25,546 bases of DNA. It comes from a virus. The stretch covers positions 1 to 25,546 of the IMG/VR virus record IMGVR_UViG_3300032323_001758; one strand, written 5' to 3'. Numbering within the stretch: position 1 is the first letter of the stretch; every line of letters starts with the position of its first letter. The translations under genes were made by a program, and so were the position numbers. Positions 1 through 7,419 of the stretch are shown here, piece by piece. A model generated the notes under the pieces. It was not told the origin of the DNA. It ran no database searches and saw only the letters and a list, made by a program, of their open reading frames with translations.

Positions 1-1263
1 AATTTCTCCTGCTGTTGCAACATTTGATGCCATGCCTTGTCTTTCAAGCAATAATTTAGTGGCATATGCTGTTGCATAATTTGGGCAAGTTCTATCATAT
101 AGTCCATCTAAACTACACTGTTGTGCTTTATATGCTTCTGCATATCCAGAACATGTATTAGAATATAATGGGTTGAGAGAACACTGTTGATTCAAATATG
201 CCGCAGCATAACCCGGACAACTTGTTGAGTATAATGGGTTAATAGAACACTGTTGGTTGTGATATGCTTCTTGATAACCTGAGCATGTAGTAGAATACAA
301 TGGGTTAATAGAACATTGTTGATTCAGAAATGCCACAGCATAACCTGGACATGTTGAGTTATACAATGGGTTAATAGAGCATTGTTGATTGTAATATGCT
401 GTTGCATATCCTGGACAAGAAGGATCATACAATGCACTGATTGTACACTGTTGAGTTGTATATGCGACTTGATAACCAGGACAAGATGGTGAAGACAAAG
501 GATTGATTACACATGCATCGACAGCACCTGTTCCATTCAGTGCTTGCCAGCTAAATACACTCGCACTTCCTGCGGTTCCTCCAGGTATACTTAAACCAGA
601 TCCGTGATAATGTTGATAATATTCACCTTTAGACAAATCACCAGCCATACCAGAAGTTACTCTATTACCAGATACCATTGCGCCAGCAATACGAGTATCA
701 ACCAATCCACTAGAATTGATTTTAATTTCAAAACTATTTCCGCCTTGTGAACTGCAACATTGACTAACACCATACCATCCATATGTCATTTCGTTGTTGC
801 CACGAAGATAATATTGATTTTGTCCATTCCAAGAATACAAGTCGGTGTGTAATGCGTATATTGTATAATTGTAACGAGGATCACGTGTGGTAATTAAGTT
901 AACACCCTCACAACATGCACCACCTAAACCGGATTGATTTGGATCTTGAAATGTAACCAAACCATTTGTCATTGCCCAAGAATTGTTGAATACTCTACCA
1001 TAAAAAGGAAAATCAAAACCAAGTGGAACATTATTGTATGAATCGTCATGCGTTGTAATGTTCACCGCATTTGGATCGTTTTTGATCTCTTGTAATGGTA
1101 ATGCAGCTGATCCTGTACCTACTGTAACAGAAAGACCAGAGCCACCTGGAATTGGAATCGACACTAATCCACCAGTGCCGCCGTTGACTGGTACAACGTT
1201 AATTTGTGCTTGTGCTACCGAAATATTCAGTACACATGCAACCAATAAACTCCACAGTTTCAT
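1..1263 (-). CDS. Exported repeat protein with NIDO-like region and tandem Cys repeats (3' end outside window)
   Basis: This frame stays open from an ATG at 1263 to the left edge (421 codons, no stop reached), so the C-terminus is missing. Residues 1-19 form a signal peptide (MKLWSLLVACVLNISVAQA, then Q). Residues about 79-196 contain LGFDFPFYGRVFNNSWAMTN and resemble the NIDO (nidogen-like) extracellular domain. From Cys251 there are seven tandem 22-residue repeats of the form C-x-x-N-P-L-Y-x-x-x-C-P-G-Y-x-x-A-Y-x-x-Q-Q, two cysteines each, ending near residue 404. The ATG overlaps the stop of the upstream gene by one base (TAATG), so translation is probably coupled. An exported or virion-surface, disulfide-rich adhesion role is inferred; no catalytic motif is visible. 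Confidence 0.85.
   Translation of the reverse strand, partial: MKLWSLLVACVLNISVAQAQINVVPVNGGTGGLVSIPIPGGSGLSVTVGTGSAALPLQEIKNDPNAVNITTHDDSYNNVPLGFDFPFYGRVFNNSWAMTNGLVTFQDPNQSGLGGACCEGVNLITTRDPRYNYTIYALHTDLYSWNGQNQYYLRGNNEMTYGWYGVSQCCSSQGGNSFEIKINSSGLVDTRIAGAMVSGNRVTSGMAGDLSKGEYYQHYHGSGLSIPGGTAGSASVFSWQALNGTGAVDACVINPLSSPSCPGYQVAYTTQQCTISALYDPSCPGYATAYYNQQCSINPLYNSTCPGYAVAFLNQQCSINPLYSTTCSGYQEAYHNQQCSINPLYSTSCPGYAAAYLNQQCSLNPLYSNTCSGYAEAYKAQQCSLDGLYDRTCPNYATAYATKLLLERQGMASNVATAGEI
52..513 (-). repeat. Seven tandem 66-bp coding repeats (22-aa Cys units)
   Basis: Units read on the minus strand at 513-448, 447-382, 381-316, 315-250, 249-184, 183-118 and 117-52. Each begins with a TGT cysteine codon and encodes C-x-I-N-P-L-Y-x-x-x-C-(P/S)-G-Y-x-x-A-Y-x-x-Q-Q. 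The middle units are most alike in DNA (for example CAACAATGTTCTATTAACCC recurs with few changes). The first and last units are the most diverged, as expected for a repeat array that grows and homogenises in its centre. Confidence 0.9.
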
Positions 1264-1733
1264 TAGTCTTTGCTCTTAACTTTTTTAGGAATTCTATCTG
1301 GATTTGCTTCCCAAAGTGCTTTGGCTTGTTCACCAATTTTACCGTCTATTGGGCAAGGAGTTCCAGCATTCATCATTGCTGTAAATACTCTTTCATCTTG
1401 ACACATAATAGCAACTGCTGCAACTTTCATACCCATATCATATGTTGAACGGGCTAATTTTAATCTTTCGCAATTCTTATCAGTCATTGTTGCACCAAAA
1501 GAAATGCCAAGAATTTGAGTTTGGGTTGCACCAGATACAGCAACTGCACAAACATCAGAATTGATGACTGTGACGGCAGGAGCCACGGCTGTTGGTGGTG
1601 GAGATTTTACGGTTGTTGTACTTTCGGAAATTGATTGTGTAGTGCTTCTACTAGTCGAATCAGTCACAATGGGATCTGCCATTGCGGGAAATATAGCCAT
1701 GACAAAAAGCATTGTGGTAAGCTTTTTGATCAT
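1263..1733 (-). CDS. Conserved phage exported protein, function unknown
   Basis: A 156-residue protein with a clear signal peptide (MIKKLTTMLFVMAIFPAMA, then DP). A Ser/Thr/Pro-rich linker (about residues 25-55) follows, then a compact conserved-looking domain containing GATQTQILGISFGAT, NCERLKLAR, YDMGMKVAAVAIMCQD and MMNAGTPCP, with four cysteines. From memory, similar proteins occur in many marine T4-like phages without a known function. The start has a GAGG Shine-Dalgarno sequence. The stop overlaps the ATG of the repeat-protein gene (TAATG), so the two products are probably made together and may interact outside the cell or in the virion. That partnership is inferred. Confidence 0.85.
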   Translation of the reverse strand: MIKKLTTMLFVMAIFPAMADPIVTDSTSRSTTQSISESTTTVKSPPPTAVAPAVTVINSDVCAVAVSGATQTQILGISFGATMTDKNCERLKLARSTYDMGMKVAAVAIMCQDERVFTAMMNAGTPCPIDGKIGEQAKALWEANPDRIPKKVKSKD

Positions 1734-1756
1734 TTTTGCCTCTTTTTTGGAGTATA

Positions 1757-1785
1757 TTGACAGTGATTGAAGTTTGTGTTAAAAT
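1757..1785 (+). promoter_or_regulatory. Sigma70 promoter for the replication operon
   Basis: A perfect -35 TTGACA (1757-1762) is followed by a 17-bp spacer and -10 TAAAAT (1780-1785) preceded by TGT, an extended -10. It points right at the Sm-like protein and DNA polymerase genes, giving a leader of about 35 nt. Such a promoter would be read by unmodified host RNA polymerase, fitting early expression of replication genes. Confidence 0.85.
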
Positions 1786-1796
1786 GAACTTCATAA

Positions 1797-1805
1797 GTAT
1801 TTATG
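1797..1805 (-). promoter_or_regulatory. Candidate T4-type late promoter (CATAAATAC)
   Basis: On the minus strand the sequence CATAAATAC differs from the T4 late consensus TATAAATA only at the first base. It faces the two exported-protein genes and lies about 65 bp upstream of the ATG at 1733. Because it interleaves with the rightward sigma70 promoter region, early and late transcription would diverge from this one gap. Confidence 0.55.
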
Positions 1806-1826
1806 TAAATCACGAAAGGACGATCT

Positions 1827-2138
1827 ATGAAAATTATGTTATTTAAACTTGTAACTCACGAAGAGGTCTTGGCTGAAGTCAGTCAAGAAACCGATACCAC
1901 TGTATTACTGACAAATCCTGTTGGTATTGCGGTAGTAAGAGGTAAAGATGGTGCACCAAATGTTGGATTCGCACCTTTTCCACTCCATGCAGAACAAAAA
2001 TCTGGAACACAGGTTGCCATTCAGAAGCAACATGTAGTATACTCGTATATTCCTGCTGAAGATTTTGTCAATAATTATAATCAAATATTTGGCACCGGCA
2101 TCATTCTACCCAAACAACAAAGCATCATTACCGGTTAA
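1827..2138 (+). CDS. Sm-like (LSm) domain protein
   Basis: A 103-residue protein. The N-terminal half (LFKLVTHEEVLAEVSQ, LLTNPVGIAVVR, VGFAPFPLHAEQ) has the short beta-strand pattern of Sm/LSm-like barrels seen in phage proteins, including the x-x-E-E-V-x-A-E-V strand and N-P-V turn. It starts after an AAAGGA Shine-Dalgarno sequence (1815-1820) and is the first gene behind the early promoter. Its stop overlaps the DNA polymerase start (TAATG). RNA binding or oligomerisation, perhaps a regulatory role, is inferred from the fold only; the C-terminal 30 residues are unassigned. Confidence 0.7.
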   Translation: MKIMLFKLVTHEEVLAEVSQETDTTVLLTNPVGIAVVRGKDGAPNVGFAPFPLHAEQKSGTQVAIQKQHVVYSYIPAEDFVNNYNQIFGTGIILPKQQSIITG

Positions 2139-4681
2139 TGTCTAATTTCTATACCAATGTTCAAGCCCTAGGCGGCAAGATCCTGTATCGCGGGATCATG
2201 GACGGAAAACGTATCAAACAAAAGGTTGACTACGAACCATCACTATATCTTCCTGCCAAGAAAGATAAGGGCACTCACAAATCCCTTGATGGTCTTGACT
2301 TGTCCGAAAAACGTTTCGACAGTATCTACGAAGCGCGAGAATTCTTCAAGAAGTATGATGGCATTCCTGGTGCACCTAAAATTTATGGCAACACCAGGTA
2401 CGAATATGCATTCATTGCAGACCAACATCCTACGATGGTTGATTGGGATCAGGATAAAGTTTCTATCGCTATCGTAGATATTGAGGTCGGTTCAGAAAAC
2501 GGATTCCCTGATCCATATCTGGCCAATGAACCTATCACCGCAATTGCAATCACCTACATCAACGGCAAAACCTATGTGTTTGGTTGTGGTGACTATGAAG
2601 TGCAAGGCGATGAAGTTTATGTCAAGTGCAAAGACGAATGGACTATTTGTAAAAAGTTTTTGACATTGTGGTCTGAAAATTGTCCTGACGTTATCACTGG
2701 TTGGAATACAAAGTTCTTTGATATTCCATATCTCGTCAATCGTTTTCGCAAAATCTTGGGTGAAGATGATACCAAGAAACTTTCTCCTTGGAATTATATT
2801 TCCGAACGCAAGACAAATATCAATGGCAGAATGATGATTGCCTACAGTTTTGTTGGTGTTGAATCTCTCGACTATATCGAACTCTACAAATGGTATGCGC
2901 CAGGTGGTAAATCACAAGAATCTTATCGCCTTGATAATATCGCAAACGTTGAACTTGGTGAAGGTAAAATTTCATACGATGAATATGAAAACCTGCATCA
3001 GTTGTATCGATTGAATTTCCAGAAGTTTATTGAGTATAACATCAAAGACGTTAAACTGATTCTTAAACTAGAAGATAAGTTGAAACTTATTGAACTGGCA
3101 CTGACTCTTGCATATGATACCAAGTGTAACTATGAAGATGTGTTTGCACAGACACGTATGTGGGATTCACTAACATATTCCTATCTGTTGCAACAGAAGA
3201 TCATTGTTCCTCCACGCGAAGTGCAGGACAAAGATTCCGCATTCGAAGGTGCATATGTGAAAGAACCACAAGTTGGTCTACACAACTGGGTTGCCAGTTT
3301 CGACTTGAATAGTCTGTATCCTCACTTGATGATGCAGTATAACATTTCACCAGAGACTCTAATTGAACCGGCAGACTATACACAAGAAATGCGTGATGTT
3401 CTGTCGCAAGGTGTTTCTGTTGACAAACTTTTGAAATGTCAAATCGACACATCAAGTTTATCTGGTGTTACAATCACACCGAACGGTCAATACTTCCGAA
3501 CAGACGTTCAAGGTTTCTTGCCTAAGATGATGGAAGAAATGTATGTTGATCGTAGCAAATTCAAAAAGATGATGTTGGCTGCGAAACAGGAATATGAAAA
3601 TGAAACCGATGAATCCAAAAAATACGAAATCGAAAAGCGTATCGCAAGATACAACAACCTTCAACTTGCAAAGAAAGTATCTCTTAACTCTGCTTATGGT
3701 GCTCTTGGTAGCCAGTATTTCCGCTTTTATGATCTTCGGATGGCTCTTGGGGTTACTACTGCTGGTCAGTTGTCTATTCGTTGGATTGAAAATAAGATAA
3801 ACCAGTACATGAACAATGTACTCAAAACAGAAAGTGTTGATTATGTCATTGCATCAGATACTGACTCAATCTATCTCAATCTTGGACCTTTGGTGCAATC
3901 TGCGATGGGGGACAGAAGTAAAGATATTAACAGGACGATATCCTTCATGGATAAAGTTTGTCAGGATAAAATTCAACCGTTTATTGACAAGTCTTATGGA
4001 GAACTTGCTAACTATGTTAAGGCATATTCACAAAAGATGCAAATGAAACGTGAAGGTCTGTCCAACAAAGGTGTTTGGACTGCCAAGAAGCGTTATATCT
4101 TAAACGTGTATAATAACGAAGGTGTTCAATATAAAGAACCTGACATGAAAGTCATGGGTCTTGAAATGATTAAATCGTCCACACCATCGGCAATTCGTGA
4201 GAAGATGAAAGCGGTAATCAAGTTGATGATGACTGGCACCGAAAATGATGTACAAAACTTCATTGCCAACTTCCGAGAAGAATTCAAAAGATTGCCACCA
4301 GAAGAGATATCTTTCCCACGTGGTCTTAATGGTTTGAGCACATATTCTGATTCCGTTACACTATATAAAAAAGGTACACCAATTCATGTTAAAGGTGCAA
4401 TTCTTTATAACCATAACCTAAAGTTGATGGGTCTGGAAAAGAAATATCAAAAGATTCAAGAAGGTGAGAAAATCAAATTCACATATTTGAAAATGCCAAA
4501 TCACTTCAAAGATTCGGTTATTTCTTTCCCTTCCAGAATACCAAAAGAGTTTGAACTTGACAGGTATATCGATTACGATGTACAATTCGACAAAGCATTT
4601 TTGGAACCAATTCGTGTGATATTGGATTGTATGCAGTGGAAAGTTGAGAAGACTAATTCTCTAGATGACTTCTTCAATTGA
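2138..4681 (+). CDS. 43: DNA polymerase, family B, with 3'-5' exonuclease (gp43-like)
   Basis: An 847-residue replicative polymerase, slightly shorter than T4 gp43 (898). Exonuclease motifs are intact: Exo I D114/E116 in IVDIEVGSENG, Exo II D195 in TGWNTKFFDIPYL, Exo III D304 in YNIKDVKLI. Polymerase motifs are intact: motif A D389 in SFDLNSLYP, motif B KKVSLNSAYGALGS (from 512), motif C D574/D576 in ASDTDSIYL, and KKRY at 650-653. The C-terminus ends in SLDDFFN, resembling the sliding-clamp-binding tail of T4-like polymerases. No intein or split is present. It starts through a TAATG overlap with the Sm-like gene and leads the replication block. Confidence 0.98.
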   Translation: MSNFYTNVQALGGKILYRGIMDGKRIKQKVDYEPSLYLPAKKDKGTHKSLDGLDLSEKRFDSIYEAREFFKKYDGIPGAPKIYGNTRYEYAFIADQHPTMVDWDQDKVSIAIVDIEVGSENGFPDPYLANEPITAIAITYINGKTYVFGCGDYEVQGDEVYVKCKDEWTICKKFLTLWSENCPDVITGWNTKFFDIPYLVNRFRKILGEDDTKKLSPWNYISERKTNINGRMMIAYSFVGVESLDYIELYKWYAPGGKSQESYRLDNIANVELGEGKISYDEYENLHQLYRLNFQKFIEYNIKDVKLILKLEDKLKLIELALTLAYDTKCNYEDVFAQTRMWDSLTYSYLLQQKIIVPPREVQDKDSAFEGAYVKEPQVGLHNWVASFDLNSLYPHLMMQYNISPETLIEPADYTQEMRDVLSQGVSVDKLLKCQIDTSSLSGVTITPNGQYFRTDVQGFLPKMMEEMYVDRSKFKKMMLAAKQEYENETDESKKYEIEKRIARYNNLQLAKKVSLNSAYGALGSQYFRFYDLRMALGVTTAGQLSIRWIENKINQYMNNVLKTESVDYVIASDTDSIYLNLGPLVQSAMGDRSKDINRTISFMDKVCQDKIQPFIDKSYGELANYVKAYSQKMQMKREGLSNKGVWTAKKRYILNVYNNEGVQYKEPDMKVMGLEMIKSSTPSAIREKMKAVIKLMMTGTENDVQNFIANFREEFKRLPPEEISFPRGLNGLSTYSDSVTLYKKGTPIHVKGAILYNHNLKLMGLEKKYQKIQEGEKIKFTYLKMPNHFKDSVISFPSRIPKEFELDRYIDYDVQFDKAFLEPIRVILDCMQWKVEKTNSLDDFFN

Positions 4682-4699
4682 AATGTAAAAGGAAATTAA

Positions 4700-5755
4700 A
4701 TGAGCATTCTTGATAAAATTAAAAAGAACAGCAGCATCAAAGATTCTGCTATTCTGGCGAAATCAAAATTCTTTACTGATAAAGATATGATTCCTACGGC
4801 AGTGCCAGCAATCAATATTGCATTGTCTGGTAAACTAGATGGTGGTCTAACACCAGGTCTTACAATGTGGGCAGGTCCTTCTAAACATTTTAAGACAGCA
4901 TTCTCTCTGTTGATGGCCAAGTCTTACTTGGATAAATATCCTGATGCAGCACTACTATTCTACGATTCTGAGTTTGGTACTCCGCAGTCTTATTTCGATA
5001 GCTTTGGTATCGACACTGAGCGGGTGCTCCATACTCCTCTTACAGATATTGAGGAACTCAAGTTCGACATAATGCAGCAGCTCACCAAAATTGAACGTGG
5101 TGAACATCTAATTATTGTTATCGATTCGATTGGCAACTTAGCTTCAAAGAAAGAAGTTGAAGATGCACTTGATGGTAAATCTGTTGCCGATATGAGTCGA
5201 GCAAAACAAGTCAAATCTCTGTTCAGGATGGTGACACCACATTTGTCACTCAAAGATATTCCAATGGTTGTTGTCAATCACACATACAAAGAAATTGGTA
5301 TGTTCCCGAAAGACATTGTTGGTGGTGGTACAGGTTCTTACTATTCTGCCGACAACATCTTCATCATTGGTCGCCAACAAGAAAAAGAAGGAACTGAAAT
5401 TGTTGGTTACAACTTTATTATTAACGTAGAAAAGAGTAGATATGTTAAAGAAAAATCTAAAATCCCTGTGTCTGTATCTTTTGATGGTGGTATTAGCCGT
5501 TGGTCAGGCTTACTTGATATTGCATTGGAATCCGGACATGTCATCAAACCCTCAAATGGGTGGTATAGCAAAGTGGATGTTTCCTCCGGTGAAGTAGAAG
5601 ATAAAAAATATCGGGAAAAGGATACCCACTCAAAAGAGTTCTGGTTACCTGTTCTGAAACAAAAATCTTTTCAAGAATTTGTCGAAAATAAGTATCGTGT
5701 TGCCGCAAGTGAAATTATGCAAAGCGAAGACGATGAAGGTGATTTAAATGATTGA
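4700..5755 (+). CDS. uvsX: UvsX-like RecA-family recombinase
   Basis: A 351-residue strand-exchange protein (T4 UvsX is about 390). Walker A is GPSKHFKT (59-66), the UvsX form rather than the GPESSGKT of bacterial RecA. The catalytic Glu is in YDSEFG (E91), Walker B is LIIVIDSIGN (D142), and an L1/L2-type region includes VVVNHTYKEIG. The C-terminus is acidic (EDDEGDLND), as in recombinases that bind mediator proteins. It follows the polymerase by 18 bp with an AAAAGGA Shine-Dalgarno sequence. Known role of the family: filament formation on ssDNA for recombination-dependent replication and repair. Confidence 0.95.
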   Translation: MSILDKIKKNSSIKDSAILAKSKFFTDKDMIPTAVPAINIALSGKLDGGLTPGLTMWAGPSKHFKTAFSLLMAKSYLDKYPDAALLFYDSEFGTPQSYFDSFGIDTERVLHTPLTDIEELKFDIMQQLTKIERGEHLIIVIDSIGNLASKKEVEDALDGKSVADMSRAKQVKSLFRMVTPHLSLKDIPMVVVNHTYKEIGMFPKDIVGGGTGSYYSADNIFIIGRQQEKEGTEIVGYNFIINVEKSRYVKEKSKIPVSVSFDGGISRWSGLLDIALESGHVIKPSNGWYSKVDVSSGEVEDKKYREKDTHSKEFWLPVLKQKSFQEFVENKYRVAASEIMQSEDDEGDLND

Positions 5756-6071
5756 GGGTATCGATTTTTGTTACATTTATCCTAAGAATGATGCAACAAC
5801 AGTTCACATCAGACTTCTGCAAGGACCTTATAAAGATACCGTATTCAAATATGGTAAGGTTAAAATAAAAGAAGAAAGTGATGGAGTTCATTTACTTTTT
5901 GCTTATGATGTGTTAGAATCTGAAATCAAGAAACCAGCAAAGCTGGAAAAAGACGAAGATTTCAAAAATTATATTGGTGACTTATTGGTAGAAATAATGT
6001 CATCCAATATGGATGAGGATATTATTGATGAAACTGGAACAGACAATACTGAAAAATCTAATTTACAATGA
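5748..6071 (+). CDS. Small conserved protein between uvsX and helicase, unknown
   Basis: A 107-residue protein overlapping the 3' end of uvsX by 8 nt and the helicase start by 44 nt, so it lies inside the replication transcript. The N-terminal 60 residues look like a small beta-barrel (VHIRLLQGPYKDTVFKYGKVKIKEE, with a KOW-like G-x-Y-x-x-x...G-K-V spacing). The C-terminal 40 are acidic and probably disordered. I do not recognise an enzyme motif. Position suggests an accessory role in recombination or helicase loading, but this is inference from context only. Confidence 0.75.
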   Translation: MIEGIDFCYIYPKNDATTVHIRLLQGPYKDTVFKYGKVKIKEESDGVHLLFAYDVLESEIKKPAKLEKDEDFKNYIGDLLVEIMSSNMDEDIIDETGTDNTEKSNLQ

Positions 6072-7419
6072 TGAGTATCTACGCAAAGTTTTACCTTTCA
6101 TAAAGCCGGATTATTTCACTGAGAAAAATGATAGAACGATCTTCAATCAGATTGTATCTTTCGTTGATTCCTATAATTCTACACCTACAATCGAATCTCT
6201 CGTTCTCGCTGTTAAGGAATGCAAAAACTTAACTGGTGAAGAAGTTGAGAATTGTGAAGAATATCTGAAAGAAATTGAAAATAGTAAGAAAGAAGATACT
6301 AAAATTGAATGGTTGACCGACAAGACGGAAAAGTTTTGTCAAGAAAAGGCCATCTACAATGCTGTTCTTGATTCTATTTCGATCTTGGATGGCAAAGATA
6401 AAACTCACGACAAAGGCCAAATTCCAAAGATTCTTTCCGATGCATTGGCAATCAGTTTTGACAATTCTGTTGGTCACGATTATCTGGAAAATTCTGATGA
6501 TCGTTACGAATTCTATCACCGAAAAGAAGAAAAGATTCCTTTCGATCTAGAGTATTTCAATAAGATTACTAAAGGTGGTCTTCCAGCCAAGACATTGAAT
6601 ATTGCTTTGGCTGGCACAGGTGTTGGTAAGTCTTTATTCATGTGTCACGTTGGTGCATCTTGTATGGTACAGGGTAAAAATGTACTTTACATCACCATGG
6701 AAATGGCCGAAGAAAAGATTGCGGAACGTATTGATGCAAACCTGTTAAATGTAACTGTAGATGACCTAATTAACCTACCTAAGGACATATACGATAAAAA
6801 GATTTTGAAACTTAGGGAAAAGACAGTAGGTAAATTAATTATCAAAGAATATCCTACTGCGGCCGCATCAGTAACACATTTCAGGACATTGCTAAATGAA
6901 CTCAATCTTAAAAAAGGCTTCGTACCTGATATTATCTTTGTTGATTATCTTAACATTTGTTGTAGTGCTCGCGTTAAGGCGGGAGCAAATGTTAATAGTT
7001 ACACCTATGTTAAAGCAATTGCCGAGGAACTGCGAGGTCTTGCTGTTGAGTTCGGAGTACCAATTGTATCTGCTACACAAACAACTAGATCCGGTTTTAC
7101 TTCATCCGACCCAGGACTTGAAGACACAAGTGAATCTTTTGGTCTGCCAGCAACCGCAGATTTGATGTTTGCATTGATTTCTTCTGAAGAATTGGAAGAA
7201 CTTGGTCAGATCATGGTCAAACAGTTGAAGAATCGTTATTCTGATCCAACACAATACAAACGATTCAGTCTTGGTATTGACAGAGCGAAGATGCGCCTCT
7301 ATGATGTGGAACAATCCGCACAAAACGACATTATCGATTCTGGTAATGACAAACCATTGAATACTTTTGGTAACAGAGAAATGAAAGCGAAAAAATCTTT
7401 CGAAGGCTTTAAAGTATGA
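6028..7419 (+). CDS. 41: Replicative DNA helicase, DnaB/gp41 family
   Basis: A 463-residue hexameric-helicase subunit. The N-terminal domain (KLEQTILKNLIYNDEYLRKV) matches the start of gp41-like proteins. The RecA-type core has Walker A GTGVGKS (196-202), a conserved METxxMxxEK-like segment (TMEMAEEKIAERID), and Walker B DIIFVDYLN (301-309). I chose ATG 6028 because GAGGA at 6015-6019 is ideally spaced; an in-frame ATG at 6013 (five more residues) has no ribosome site. The start lies inside the preceding gene, and the stop overlaps the next ATG (ATGA). Family role: unwinding ahead of the polymerase and supporting primase. Confidence 0.94.
   Translation: MKLEQTILKNLIYNDEYLRKVLPFIKPDYFTEKNDRTIFNQIVSFVDSYNSTPTIESLVLAVKECKNLTGEEVENCEEYLKEIENSKKEDTKIEWLTDKTEKFCQEKAIYNAVLDSISILDGKDKTHDKGQIPKILSDALAISFDNSVGHDYLENSDDRYEFYHRKEEKIPFDLEYFNKITKGGLPAKTLNIALAGTGVGKSLFMCHVGASCMVQGKNVLYITMEMAEEKIAERIDANLLNVTVDDLINLPKDIYDKKILKLREKTVGKLIIKEYPTAAASVTHFRTLLNELNLKKGFVPDIIFVDYLNICCSARVKAGANVNSYTYVKAIAEELRGLAVEFGVPIVSATQTTRSGFTSSDPGLEDTSESFGLPATADLMFALISSEELEELGQIMVKQLKNRYSDPTQYKRFSLGIDRAKMRLYDVEQSAQNDIIDSGNDKPLNTFGNREMKAKKSFEGFKV

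Noticed and set aside
52-513. Regular repeats suggesting a CRISPR array
   Set aside because: The 66-bp units are tandem without spacers, keep one open reading frame and vary mainly at codon level, so they are protein repeats.
1034-1279. Plus-strand ORF opposite the exported repeat protein
   Set aside because: The minus frame has a signal peptide, a coupled start and ordered domains; the plus frame has no ribosome site or recognisable content.
4931-4938. GATAAATA octamer inside uvsX
   Set aside because: It lies mid-gene, far from any start codon, and encodes ordinary residues (DKYP), so it is probably chance.
6013-6027. Upstream ATG for the helicase gene
   Set aside because: It adds five residues but has no Shine-Dalgarno sequence, whereas ATG 6028 has GAGGA at ideal distance and gives an N-terminus like gp41 relatives.
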